A stretch of DNA of 64,000 bases from Thermanaeromonas sp. C210 (GTDB taxonomy: Bacteria; Bacillota; DSM-521; Neomoorellales; Neomoorellaceae), in assembly GCF_013167955.1 (NCBI RefSeq), contig NZ_BLWF01000001.1:124001-188000 (forward strand). The letters are read 5' to 3'. The notes beneath the pieces were generated by a model that was given only the letters and a program-made list of their open reading frames with translations, had not been told where the DNA came from and searched no databases. How positions within the stretch are numbered: the stretch's first letter is position 1; the number at the start of each line of letters is the position of its first letter. The translations under genes and the position numbers were made by a program. This document shows, in pieces, positions 17,056 through 25,129 of the stretch.

Positions 17056-17502
17056 GGGCACCTCCAAAGGCCCCGTTCTCCAGGCGCCGGCGCAAGTATT
17101 GGGCCTGCATCTTAAGTACGGGTTGGAAATCAAGGAATTCACGTACGGTTTTTTCGTGAAAACGTATACGAGCTAAAGCTTCGCGGCAGAAGAGTAATTT
17201 ACCGTCTTACAGAATATATGGAAACGAAGGACCGGAGGTGCTTCGTTGAGGACTACTATATCCACACGCCGCCTTAATTGCTGCTGCAATTCAACCACAA
17301 GGTTGCTGATGTAACCGTACGGACCCGGAGGCGGCATGTGGGTTTGGTCCACATAGATGGCAATATCTACATCGCTTAAGTTATTAGCTGTTCCACGGGC
17401 ATAAGAACCGAAAATAAAAGCGAACACGATCTCCGGCCTGGAGGCTAGAAGCTCCCGCAGGTGATTTTCCAGCGAAGAAATTTTATCCGGCATGGCGTTC
17501 AC
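17056..17502 (-). pseudogene. mntA: MntA-type nucleotidyltransferase antitoxin, frameshifted
   Basis: The frame from GTG 17502 (or ATG 17493) encodes a nucleotidyltransferase with GSYARGT and SDVDIA carrying the catalytic GS and D-x-D. The frame breaks at about 17200-17210, giving an early stop at 17173. One base away the sequence continues with GKLLFCREALARIRFHEKTV and REFLDFQPVLKMQAQYLRRRL, the normal C-terminal part of this family, down to about 17056. The pair with the broken HepT (16580-17055) has the usual MntA-HepT order. Confidence 0.72.
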
Positions 17503-17826
17503 GTCGCCTTCCCGCCTTTCCCTTTCTACCCGCCCCAGGCCCCTCCCCCCGTGGTATAGGCCGGAGCCCTCACTTCACTTGAGGAGATTATATAGGCGTC
17601 CTATTTTATCCTTTACTTCCCGCCTCAATTTTATAAAAACCTTTCCCGCCGGACAACCGAAATTTTCCTCTTCCCCCTTCAATTCTCTTAATGCCTTTGG
17701 CCCCTTCGATCGGCCTTCCAGGCTGGGTTTAAATACCTCTGCCGGCATTGGCTGAGACCTCCCCCTGGTGGGATATCAGCCCCCCTGCACCGGTCGGTTG
17801 GTCCCTCTGGCTTAAGCTAAAACATA
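17503..17826. other. Intergenic region, no gene recognised
   Basis: About 320 bases between the broken antitoxin and the ferredoxin promoter. The composition is C/T-rich and AT-rich in patches on the plus strand. One open frame (17492-17755) has no recognisable family and no ribosome binding site. I see no repeat or RNA gene. Confidence 0.4.
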
Positions 17827-17855
17827 TTGACGGCGAAAGAGAAGTATAGTATGAT
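17827..17855 (+). promoter_or_regulatory. Sigma-A promoter for the ferredoxin-cytochrome b pair
   Basis: TTGACG (17827-17832), a 17-base spacer and TATGAT (17850-17855) lie 69 bases before the start codon. The match to consensus is strong and the spacing ideal. Confidence 0.75.
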
Positions 17856-17923
17856 AGTATAAGCCCTTGGAAAAACAGAGCCATAAAGGCCGAAGAATTC
17901 TTGGAAGGGGTTGTACTCGGCCC

Positions 17924-18901
17924 ATGAACCGGAGGGAGTTTCTCAGGCGCTCCCTGGCGGCCGGAGTGGGGGCCTCCCTGGCCCTCACCGGCCTGCAAAG
18001 GGTGAGGGCGGCCGAAGGGGCCGTCACCCAGTTCGGTACCTTCATCGACCTCACCAGGTGTGACGGATGTAAAGACCGCAGCCTGCCCCTGTGCGTGGAT
18101 GCCTGTCGGGAGGCCAACTGGGACAAGTTCCCGCAGCCGCGCAAAGAAGACCTCAAACCCTACTGGCCGCAAAAGAATTACGAGGATTGGTCGGAAAAAC
18201 AACATGTAACCGATAGACTTACACCCTATAACTGGACCTTTGTCCAGGAAGTAGAAGTGGAGCACGGGGGACAAAGGGTCACGGTGTATATTCCCCGGCG
18301 CTGCATGCACTGCGATAACCCGCCCTGTGCCAACCTCTGTCCCTTTAGCGCCCAGGAGAAAAAGCCCCAGGGACCCGTGGTCATAGACCCCCATGTGTGT
18401 TTCGGGGGGGCCAAGTGCCGGGAGGTCTGCCCATGGCATATACCCCAGCGACAGGCCGGGGTCGGCCTTTACCTCAAGGTCGCCCCAAAATTCGCCGGGG
18501 GCGGCGTGATGTACAAGTGCGATTTATGCTACGGCCGGATTACCCGCGGGGGGATACCTGACTGCGTGGAGGCCTGCCCGCGCGGGGCCCTCGCCTTCGG
18601 GCCTAAAGAGGAGATGCGGCAGGAAGCCCACCGCAGGGCCGGGTCCCTGGGGGGCTACATCTACGGGGAGAAGGAGAACGGGGGCACTTCTACCTTCTAT
18701 GTGTCTGCCATACCCTTTGAAAGCATAAACAAGGCCCTGTTGGCGGCGAAGCAGCAGCCGCCCATGCCCGTGGGAGTGGGCAATTTCCTGGACACGCCCA
18801 ACGGCCTGGCCCAGGCGGTGCTCCTGGCCCCGGTGGCCGGCCTGGTGGCCGCGGGCGTGGCCGCGTACAGGGGATTGCAGGGGGGGAAGAAGGATGGCTA
18901 A
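17924..18901 (+). CDS. Tat-exported ferredoxin subunit (FdnH/DmsB-like), four-cluster type
   Basis: A 325-residue electron-transfer subunit exported folded by the Tat system: the N-terminus is MNRREFLRRS followed by a hydrophobic stretch. Cysteine groups are CDGC with LCVDAC, CMHCDNPPCANLCP, CFGGAKCREVCP, and CDLC with DCVEACP. The third group lacks the usual C-x2-C pair, having only three Cys, so one cluster may be altered. The C-terminus has a hydrophobic segment that could anchor it. It overlaps the cytochrome b gene by eight bases. Relatives join a molybdenum catalytic subunit to the quinone pool; none is encoded here. The start is ATG 17924, where the twin-arginine motif begins. Confidence 0.88.
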   Translation: MNRREFLRRSLAAGVGASLALTGLQRVRAAEGAVTQFGTFIDLTRCDGCKDRSLPLCVDACREANWDKFPQPRKEDLKPYWPQKNYEDWSEKQHVTDRLTPYNWTFVQEVEVEHGGQRVTVYIPRRCMHCDNPPCANLCPFSAQEKKPQGPVVIDPHVCFGGAKCREVCPWHIPQRQAGVGLYLKVAPKFAGGGVMYKCDLCYGRITRGGIPDCVEACPRGALAFGPKEEMRQEAHRRAGSLGGYIYGEKENGGTSTFYVSAIPFESINKALLAAKQQPPMPVGVGNFLDTPNGLAQAVLLAPVAGLVAAGVAAYRGLQGGKKDG

Positions 18902-19568
18902 CGGCCGAGTAAAGCGCCATAGCGGCCTGGTTCGTTTCGTCCACTGCTCCGTAGTCCTCTCCACCTTCTTACTCATTTTTAGCGGCCTGGGCCAACTGCC
19001 CCTCTATAAGCGCTATATGGTAGACCGCCTGCCGGGGTTGTCCTGGTCCTCGGATTTCGGGATTACCCTGATAATCCATTATGCGGCCGCCGCCTGGCTG
19101 GTATTCGCCGTGGCCCTTCACGTGGCCTATCATGCGGCCAGAAAGGAGTTCGATCTTATCCCCCGCCGGGGGGATTTCAAAGAGTCCTGGCTGGTTATCA
19201 AGGCTATGTTCGGTAGAGGTGAAGAACCGCCGGCGGATAAGTACCTGGCGGAGCAGCGCCTGGCCTACGCCTATATGGCCGTGAGCTTTTTTATAATCAT
19301 CGTCACCGGTTTTATAAAGGTCCTTAAGAATCTCCCTTCGGTTGCCCTGCCCTACGGGGTGGTGACCTGGGCCACCCACCTCCATAATGTGGCTACCGTG
19401 CTCCTGATCCTGGGGATAGGGGTCCACCTCGCCGCCTTCCTTTTAAAACCCAACCGGCCCCTGATCTTCAGCATGCTGACGGGTTACGTGAGCGAGGAGT
19501 ATGCCCGCTGCCGTCACCCCCTGTGGTACCGGCGTATCAAGGGAGAGGAAGGAAAGCCTGGGCTCTAG
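18894..19568 (+). CDS. Membrane cytochrome b subunit (formate dehydrogenase gamma/FdnI-like)
   Basis: A 224-residue di-haem cytochrome b-type membrane protein with four hydrophobic segments. Candidate haem ligands are His in RFVHCSV (17), IIHYAA (about 63) and ALHVAYH (77/81), and further His near the third and fourth helices (THLHN, GVHLAAF). With the upstream Tat ferredoxin it forms a quinone-linked membrane electron-transfer module. No catalytic subunit adjoins. It may work with an enzyme encoded elsewhere. Confidence 0.86.
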   Translation: MANGRVKRHSGLVRFVHCSVVLSTFLLIFSGLGQLPLYKRYMVDRLPGLSWSSDFGITLIIHYAAAAWLVFAVALHVAYHAARKEFDLIPRRGDFKESWLVIKAMFGRGEEPPADKYLAEQRLAYAYMAVSFFIIIVTGFIKVLKNLPSVALPYGVVTWATHLHNVATVLLILGIGVHLAAFLLKPNRPLIFSMLTGYVSEEYARCRHPLWYRRIKGEEGKPGL

Positions 19569-19935
19569 CACCGGGCCCCTGCTGATTTATCCTCCGCTTT
19601 TTGCGGGAGAGGTCTGGCATGCCTGAAAGGGAGGGACTGAACCAGAGCTGCCGCATCGAACAAAGCCCTAAGGGGAGGCGGACCCGCGGCCGCCAGGGCC
19701 TTGCGGCCGGTAAACGAAACAGAGTGCTCAAATTCTGCCGGGAAGTCCGCCTCAAGCTTTGAGGTTGAGTGCCCGTTGGGCCCGCGAGGGAGCCATAGGC
19801 GAGCGAAATCCAAGCACACCTACCCTCCAAAGTAGGGACACGCCAGGGCTTTGTCCCTCGATTTGAGAGGTTGATTTAGCTGGTGGAAGGGAGGAACTAA
19901 ATTACGCCCGGCTAGAAAGTTGGGGTGCCCCAGGA
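19569..19935. repeat. Intergenic repeat-like segment (copy A)
   Basis: No gene is recognised here. On the minus strand, about 19660-19800 resembles the plus-strand segment 39936-40075: both contain CCCTCGCGGGCC, then CTTCCCGGCAGAATTT, then CCGGCCGC with AGGCC. The similarity extends to a shared frame reading FPAEF, a GR-rich stretch and a Pro-Pro run. This looks like a dispersed non-coding repeat or the remnant of one element. A small hairpin AGGGACA/TGTCCCT lies at 19834-19858. Confidence 0.5.
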
Positions 19936-19976
19936 CCCCCGCCGGGGTGGTATGCACCCGGGTGGGGGCTTTCTTA
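19936..19976 (+). terminator. Terminator-like hairpin
   Basis: Bases 19936-19949 pair with 19955-19968 with one mismatch over 14 positions, around a 5-base loop, followed by CTTTCTTA. It could end transcription of the cytochrome b operon or act before the amidohydrolase gene. The U-tract is weak. Confidence 0.55.
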
Positions 19977-20060
19977 TGCCCTGCAGGGGATCACCGGGCC
20001 GGGGCCGGGCAGAAAGTCCTTGTATAAACCCCGTCCCGGGTTTAAGCTAAGGGTGGGGGG

Positions 20061-21185
20061 ATGATTATGGAGGGCCAAAGTATGGGCAGCCGGGGATACG
20101 TAGACGCCCACATACACGTATGGGAATTTGCCCTGTTCCACCACTTTGCGGATCTCGAGAAATGTGCCAATCTAGAGGAGCTAGTGGGAACCTTGAAGGC
20201 CAAGCCGGTGGAGGGGTGGGCCATAGGGGTCCGCTTTAATCAAGAAGGGCTGGCCGAGAAAACAATCCCGGACCGGGCCTTCCTGGACAAGGCCTTCGGA
20301 CCGCAGCCGGCGATAATTGTGCGGACCTGCCTGCACCTGGCGGTGGCCAACACTGCGGCCATGGATAGGCTGGGGGTTTTCTCCCGGGACGGGGTTTTCC
20401 GGGAGGCCGCCGTTGCCAGTCTTTTGCGGAAGCTCGTCGACGGGCTCAACCTGGACCGCCGCCGCATCCTGGCGGAAGGCTTGCGGGAACTCAAAAACAT
20501 GGGGGCGGAGTGGGTCATTGATATGGGGATGGACCGCCAGAAGCGCTCCCTCTTCGACGGCCTCGAAGGAGAGATGCGGGTGGATTTTTATACCGTTGAC
20601 CCCGTCCTTTTGGATGAAGCCCTGGGCTTAAAGATTTTCCTCGACGGGGGACTCGGCGCCCGCACGGCGGCCCTCACCCGGGAGTACACCGATGACCCGG
20701 GCAACTACGGGGTGTTGAATTTCACCGACCGGGCGCTTCTTTCCCTGGTGGAAAGGGCGCACCAAAGGAATAAACCTGTGGCCGTCCATGCCATAGGGGA
20801 CCGGGCCGTGGATCAATTCCTGTGGGTCGTGCGCCAGACCCGCCATCCCCTGGACCGCCTGGAGCACGTCCAGTACGCCAGAGAAGAGCAGCTGGAAGCC
20901 CTGGCGGAGCTCGAGATTCCCGTCTGTATACAGCCTATCTTTTCCCGGGAAATGTCCTGGGCGCGGTCCAGGCTGGGCCCGAACCGGATGAATACCGCTT
21001 ACGCCTGGGGGCTCATGAGGGATAAAGGCATCCGCCTGCTGGCCGGCTCCGACGCCCCGGTGGAACACGCGGACCCCCGGGAGGCGGCCGCCACGGTAGC
21101 ATGCCTGGAGGGCAGGCATCATCTTGATTTTGAGGAGGTACTGGAGCTCTTCGCCCGGGCCAACCGGGAGTTTTATGATGGCTAA
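20061..21185 (+). CDS. YtcJ-like amidohydrolase (Amidohydro_3 family), short form
   Basis: A 374-residue metal-dependent hydrolase. Motifs are DAHIHVW (H17, H19), KIFLDGGLGARTAAL, VHAIGDRAVD, RLEHVQ and GSDAPVE, in the order seen in YtcJ-type amidohydrolases. It is much shorter than typical members (about 530 residues) because the N-terminal beta-sandwich part is nearly absent. The start is ATG 20061 or 20067, behind GGGTGGGGGG. It stands alone, with a convergent operon downstream. The family has few known substrates; nearness to the purine island is suggestive only. Confidence 0.82.
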   Translation: MIMEGQSMGSRGYVDAHIHVWEFALFHHFADLEKCANLEELVGTLKAKPVEGWAIGVRFNQEGLAEKTIPDRAFLDKAFGPQPAIIVRTCLHLAVANTAAMDRLGVFSRDGVFREAAVASLLRKLVDGLNLDRRRILAEGLRELKNMGAEWVIDMGMDRQKRSLFDGLEGEMRVDFYTVDPVLLDEALGLKIFLDGGLGARTAALTREYTDDPGNYGVLNFTDRALLSLVERAHQRNKPVAVHAIGDRAVDQFLWVVRQTRHPLDRLEHVQYAREEQLEALAELEIPVCIQPIFSREMSWARSRLGPNRMNTAYAWGLMRDKGIRLLAGSDAPVEHADPREAAATVACLEGRHHLDFEEVLELFARANREFYDG

Positions 21186-21201
21186 GCAGGGGCTCGCCCT
21201 T

Positions 21202-22359
21202 TCACGTATTTCCCGCCAGGTATTTTCTCTTGACCACCACTACGGTCAGTCCGAAAAAAACGAGGGCCGCGCCAGCCAGGACCAGCAGGTCGGGGAGCAT
21301 AGTGCTTAGGCCTGCGTCCATCAGGAAGATTTTTCTAACGTTATCCGCATAATAGGTAAGGGGTAAGAGCCGGGCTAAAGCCCTGGCCAGCGGCGGCATG
21401 GCCATAAGCGGCCAGGTATAGCCGGAAAACAGAAAGGACGGTACGGCCAACAGCATGGCCACCTGCGTGGCCTCCAGTTCATTGCGGCACACTGTGGAAA
21501 GAAAGACACCCAGGCTTAAGACGCAGCCTAAAAAGAAGACGGTCAGCAGCAATAAGTAAAAGTAGTTGCCCTTAAAAGGTATTTGGAAAAGGTAAGCTCC
21601 TTCTGCCAGTAGAAGGTTAAGGGTTATCAGGTTGATGAGAAAGTAGGGCAGGATTTTTCCTGCCGCAACAGCCAAAGAGCTCGAGCAGCGCTCCCTTATT
21701 TCTCCCAAGGTGCCCTGTTCCTTTTCCCTGATTACGGCCACGGCCATATAGAGGAGAGCTACCTGCTGGATTGCTGTAGCCATGAGACCCAAGAGCAGGA
21801 AATTAGTATAGTTATAGGTGGGGTTGTACCAAACCCGCAAGCGGAAGCTTATGGGCTGGATGAACTGGCTGGCTGCCTGGGGCGGGAGGCCGCTGGCTTC
21901 TAGCTTCGTAAGGAGGGTGCCGGCAGAAAGGGTCTGGATGATTTCGCTTGCGGCTGTAGTGACCGAGTTCCCGATAATCATATTGGCCCCGTTGACTACC
22001 ACCATCACCTGGCTGCCCGTACCCCTCTTGATATTCTTCGTAAAGTCCGGAGGGATGACGATGGCGGCCATTATCTTCCCTTTTTCCATGGCTTCTTCCA
22101 TACTTTTCTGGCTGTCCAGCCTGGTAGTGTACCGGAAGCGGTCGGAATCACAGAAGGCTGTGATGACCGCACGGCTTAAGGACGTATTGTCCATGTCCAG
22201 GACACCCAGGCTGATATGGTTTACCACGTGCGCGCTGTAAAGAATGCCGAATAAAGTGATATAAAGCAAAGGTACACCCACCAGGATAAAGAGCAGGCGC
22301 TTATTTTTAAGTATATACCGCCACTCGCGGCAAAAGACATACCAGAACTGGGCCAGCAT
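21202..22359 (-). CDS. ABC-2 type permease (YbhR/YhhJ-like)
   Basis: A 385-residue integral membrane exporter subunit: one N-terminal transmembrane helix, a large extracellular domain (about 50-170), then five or more C-terminal helices. The motif REKEQGTLGEI matches the REKERGTLE loop of the family. The gene starts directly after the stop of the HlyD gene (22360), so the two are coupled. No ATPase gene accompanies it. It is a distant paralogue of the permease at 34807, whose operon has two ATPases but one permease. Confidence 0.9.
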   Translation of the reverse strand: MLAQFWYVFCREWRYILKNKRLLFILVGVPLLYITLFGILYSAHVVNHISLGVLDMDNTSLSRAVITAFCDSDRFRYTTRLDSQKSMEEAMEKGKIMAAIVIPPDFTKNIKRGTGSQVMVVVNGANMIIGNSVTTAASEIIQTLSAGTLLTKLEASGLPPQAASQFIQPISFRLRVWYNPTYNYTNFLLLGLMATAIQQVALLYMAVAVIREKEQGTLGEIRERCSSSLAVAAGKILPYFLINLITLNLLLAEGAYLFQIPFKGNYFYLLLLTVFFLGCVLSLGVFLSTVCRNELEATQVAMLLAVPSFLFSGYTWPLMAMPPLARALARLLPLTYYADNVRKIFLMDAGLSTMLPDLLVLAGAALVFFGLTVVVVKRKYLAGNT

Positions 22360-23535
22360 TTACTGTTCCTCCTGCGTAGCCTGGAAGTCTACGGTCACCG
22401 ACATCCCGGCCTTTAGCTCCGGATGGTCCAGCCTTACTTTTACGTTATAGGCGACAATATCTTTCTCGCCCCTCTCGTTGGTGGCCCGCTGGGTGGCGTA
22501 ATCGGGCTTCTGCCTGATGGACTCTACCTGGCCGTCGAAGGTCTTACCTGGGAAATTGGGGCTTGTCACCTTCACCTTCTGACCTTCTTTAATTTGCCCC
22601 ACCAGCGTCTCCTTCACTTTTACGTTCACCCAGTTCTTTTCCGGCTGCTGAATTGTAAAAAGAGGCATACCGGCAGCTATCATCTCGCCCTCATCCACGT
22701 ACTTAACGGCGATCACACCGTCACGGGGAGCCTTTACAGCGGCTTCTTCCAGGTTACTCCTAACTTCGGCCAGGGCCGCCTCCGCGCGTTTTAAGTCCGC
22801 CTCGGCCATTTGCACCGCGCTTTTGGCGATCAGGACCTGTATTTTGCCCGCCTCGGCCTTTAACAGGGCAGCCTGGGCCTGCTGAACGGCAGCCGCCGCG
22901 GCGCGGATATCTTCCTCCTGGGTCCCCTCCTCCAGAAGGTTCAAACCTTCTTCCGCATAGCGCATCTCTTGCCTGGCCGCTTCATACTTGGCTTTTACTT
23001 CGTCCAGCACCTGCTGGGAGACAGCGCCGGACTCGAAGAGTTGCTTGGTGCGCTGGTAGGACTTTTCCGCCACCTCTAGAGCAGCTTTCGCCTGGTCGAG
23101 TTTGGCCCTGGCCTGCTCTACCTGCTGGGCCCGGGGACCTTTTTTGGCTTTATCGTACTGGGACATGGCTTGATTCAAAGCGGCCCGGGCAGCCTGCAGG
23201 TCTGCCTCGCTGGCCTTCTCCTGCAGGAGCAGGGCGTTTTGGGCCTTTTCATACTGGGCCCGGGCGGCCTCCAACGCAGCCTGGGCCTGTTTTTCTTTTT
23301 CTTTCAGTTCTTTAACTTCTATGTACGCCAGCACCTGGCCCGCCTTTACCGTATCCCCTTCCTTTACTTGAATTGTTTCGATACGGCCTGGTATCTTGGC
23401 CGCCACATCCACCTCCTCGGCCTCCACCACCCCGTCTACTTTAAAGGCTAATTCCTCGTCTCTTTTGCTGCATCCCGTGAGCATCAAGATAAGGATGAGG
23501 AATAAAGATAGCGCGGGCACCATTCTGCGGCGCAA
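22360..23535 (-). CDS. HlyD-family adaptor lipoprotein
   Basis: A 391-residue membrane-fusion-type protein with a lipobox ending MLTGC (Cys22). It has an N-terminal biotinyl-lipoyl half (KIPGRIETIQVKEGD), a long coiled coil (about 75-250, rich in Ala/Gln/Glu), the second lipoyl half (APRDGVIAVKYVDEG) and a beta-barrel domain. It links an ABC exporter to the cell exterior. The TTG start at 23535 is placed by GGAGGGAACGCC. It is second in the TetR-HlyD-permease operon and is a paralogue of the protein at 31569. Confidence 0.9.
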   Translation of the reverse strand: MRRRMVPALSLFLILILMLTGCSKRDEELAFKVDGVVEAEEVDVAAKIPGRIETIQVKEGDTVKAGQVLAYIEVKELKEKEKQAQAALEAARAQYEKAQNALLLQEKASEADLQAARAALNQAMSQYDKAKKGPRAQQVEQARAKLDQAKAALEVAEKSYQRTKQLFESGAVSQQVLDEVKAKYEAARQEMRYAEEGLNLLEEGTQEEDIRAAAAAVQQAQAALLKAEAGKIQVLIAKSAVQMAEADLKRAEAALAEVRSNLEEAAVKAPRDGVIAVKYVDEGEMIAAGMPLFTIQQPEKNWVNVKVKETLVGQIKEGQKVKVTSPNFPGKTFDGQVESIRQKPDYATQRATNERGEKDIVAYNVKVRLDHPELKAGMSVTVDFQATQEEQ

Positions 23536-23549
23536 AGGCGTTCCCTCCT

Positions 23550-24158
23550 TTAGAGCAGGACATTTTTTAACACCAAGTCGAGTATGTGCTCCAAGCGTTT
23601 TTCTAAGTTCTGCGGGTGGGCCGGGTTATCTTGCCAAAGAACTGCCAGTATGTCCTTTTTGGTGAAATAGGAAATGCATAAACTGCTTATACTTGTCAGC
23701 ATCTGCCTTATATCCAGGTCAGGGCGGAAGACCCCCCTGGCCTTTCCTTCCTCCAGTATCCCTTTAAGCTGGGGTAAGCCTTCCTCCCATATAAGTGGCA
23801 GGACTTTTCTCGCGTAGACACCGCCTTCCAGGGCCTCCCAGGACATCAAACGGGCGAAATGGGGGTTTTGAGCCAGGAAATAGAAGTAGGTCTTTATCGC
23901 TTCCACCAATTGCTCTTTGGGATCGCCTTTGCCTTTAGCGGCCTGGCTAGTGGCGGCCAGGACCTTCTCGAAATTAGCCTCGAGTACTGCGGCATAGAGA
24001 TCTTCTTTACTGCGAAAGTAATGATAAAGCATCCCCTTATTGACTTTAGCTTTAGCGGCGATCTCGTCTACCCGCGCGCCACGTAGACCTTTGGCGGCGA
24101 AAATTTCCTCGGCGGCCGAAAGAATTCGCTCTTTGCTTTGTATCGCAGGATGCGCCAT
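23550..24158 (-). CDS. TetR/AcrR-family repressor
   Basis: A 202-residue regulator with an N-terminal TetR helix-turn-helix (AAEEIFAAKGLRGARVDEIA, then LYHYFRSKEDLY). It is the first gene of the HlyD-permease operon and probably represses it. A 10+10 bp inverted repeat lies 33 bases upstream (24191-24212). The protein is a close paralogue of the regulator at 30139, sharing both the DNA-binding half and C-terminal segments such as RPDLDIRQ and KRLEHILDLVL. Confidence 0.92.
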   Translation of the reverse strand: MAHPAIQSKERILSAAEEIFAAKGLRGARVDEIAAKAKVNKGMLYHYFRSKEDLYAAVLEANFEKVLAATSQAAKGKGDPKEQLVEAIKTYFYFLAQNPHFARLMSWEALEGGVYARKVLPLIWEEGLPQLKGILEEGKARGVFRPDLDIRQMLTSISSLCISYFTKKDILAVLWQDNPAHPQNLEKRLEHILDLVLKNVLL

Positions 24159-24190
24159 TGAGCTTACCTCGACGGAGTTTTATAATGCAA

Positions 24191-24212
24191 AGTAACTAAC
24201 CAGTTAGTTACT
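24191..24212. promoter_or_regulatory. TetR-type operator, perfect inverted repeat
   Basis: The arms AGTAACTAAC and GTTAGTTACT flank two central bases (CA). The site lies between AT-rich -10-like boxes on the minus strand (TATGAT, 24215-24220; TATAAA, 24178-24183), upstream of the tetR gene. It is a probable autoregulatory operator. Confidence 0.8.
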
Positions 24213-24324
24213 CTATCATAATACAACACCCTACTCAAAGGCTGTCATTCCCTTTAAATAACAGCAGACCGGGGAAAGAGGCAGTTTACCCCGTGATTTA
24301 CCTGTTTTTCTGTTTATGGCGCCC

Positions 24325-24370
24325 AAAATTTTTCCCTCCTCTGCGAAACTTCATCTCTTCTCCTTCGTGT
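24325..24370 (+). promoter_or_regulatory. ECF-type promoter with A/T tract (instance 1, sigma gene)
   Basis: GCGAAACTTC (24343-24352), 11 bases, then TTCGT (24364-24368), so GAAAC is followed by 16 bases and CGT. This is the geometry of known ECF promoters (TGAAAC-N16-CGTA for sigma-W). AAAATTTTT (24325-24333) lies just upstream, like an UP element. The same pattern occurs at 25028 and 31480. Confidence 0.75.
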
Positions 24371-24421
24371 CTATTAGCAGGATTCCGTCACCAGCTATTC
24401 CCCTTAAAAAGGAGCTTACCC

Positions 24422-25000
24422 ATGGGTGATGCGGAAAGCTTAATAGCCAGAATACAGGAGGGGGATACCTCTGCCTTTGAAGAGCTTGTGGTCATCTACA
24501 AGGACAAGGTATACTCCCTGGCCTTAACTTTGGCGGGAAACCGGGCAGATGCAGAAGACCTGACCCAGGAAATCTTCTTAAGGATTTATACCTCCTTGCC
24601 CGATTTCGCCAGGGGGAAAGGCAGTTTCGACGCCTGGGTACATAGGATAGGCGTGAACCTGTGGATAGATTCCTGGAGGCGGCGGAAAAAATTGCAGACC
24701 TTTTCTATAGATGGAGCAAGCACCTCGGAGGAGGAAGGAACGGGGTGGGAGCTGCCCAGCGCAGAGGAAGATGTACAAGAAAAGATAGACAAGAAGGAGT
24801 TCTGGCAGGCCGTTTGGAAGGCCATGGGCGAGCTGCCGGAAAACTACCGCCTGGCTTTAAAGTTAAGGGCCATAGACGAGCTCTCCTACAAGGAGATAGC
24901 CGCCACCTTGGGGGAAAGCGAGGCGGCGGTCAAATCGCGGCTTAACCGGTGCCGCCAGTTACTTAAGGAGAAATTACGCCGGGATGGCTTCCTCCCTTAG
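24422..25000 (+). CDS. ECF-type RNA polymerase sigma factor
   Basis: A 192-residue group IV sigma factor. Region 2 contains DAEDLTQEIFLRIY for core binding and -10 recognition, with WVHRIGVNLWIDSWRRR after it. Region 4 contains LPENYRLALKLRAIDELSYKEIA-type helices ending in a helix-turn-helix. The start is ATG 24422 behind AAAAAGGAGC; longer upstream frames overlap the promoter. The anti-sigma gene follows at 25130 from its own copy of the same promoter. Autoregulation by this sigma factor is the simplest reading. Confidence 0.93.
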   Translation: MGDAESLIARIQEGDTSAFEELVVIYKDKVYSLALTLAGNRADAEDLTQEIFLRIYTSLPDFARGKGSFDAWVHRIGVNLWIDSWRRRKKLQTFSIDGASTSEEEGTGWELPSAEEDVQEKIDKKEFWQAVWKAMGELPENYRLALKLRAIDELSYKEIAATLGESEAAVKSRLNRCRQLLKEKLRRDGFLP

Positions 25001-25006
25001 CACTGC

Positions 25007-25055
25007 AAAAAATTTTTTTAAAACCCCGCGAAACTTCCCGGCCGGTTGTTCGTTA
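25007..25055 (+). promoter_or_regulatory. ECF-type promoter with A/T tract (instance 2, anti-sigma gene)
   Basis: GCGAAACTTC (25028-25037), 11 bases, then TTCGT (25049-25053), identical in spacing to the promoter at 24343. An A6T7 tract (25007-25019) precedes it. It lies 77 bases before the anti-sigma start codon. Confidence 0.75.
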
Positions 25056-25129
25056 TTATACACAGAAACACGGGGAAAAGGCAGGAGGCCCTGGAGGCGG
25101 GCGAAGGGATAAGAAAGGTGGTTGGCGCT

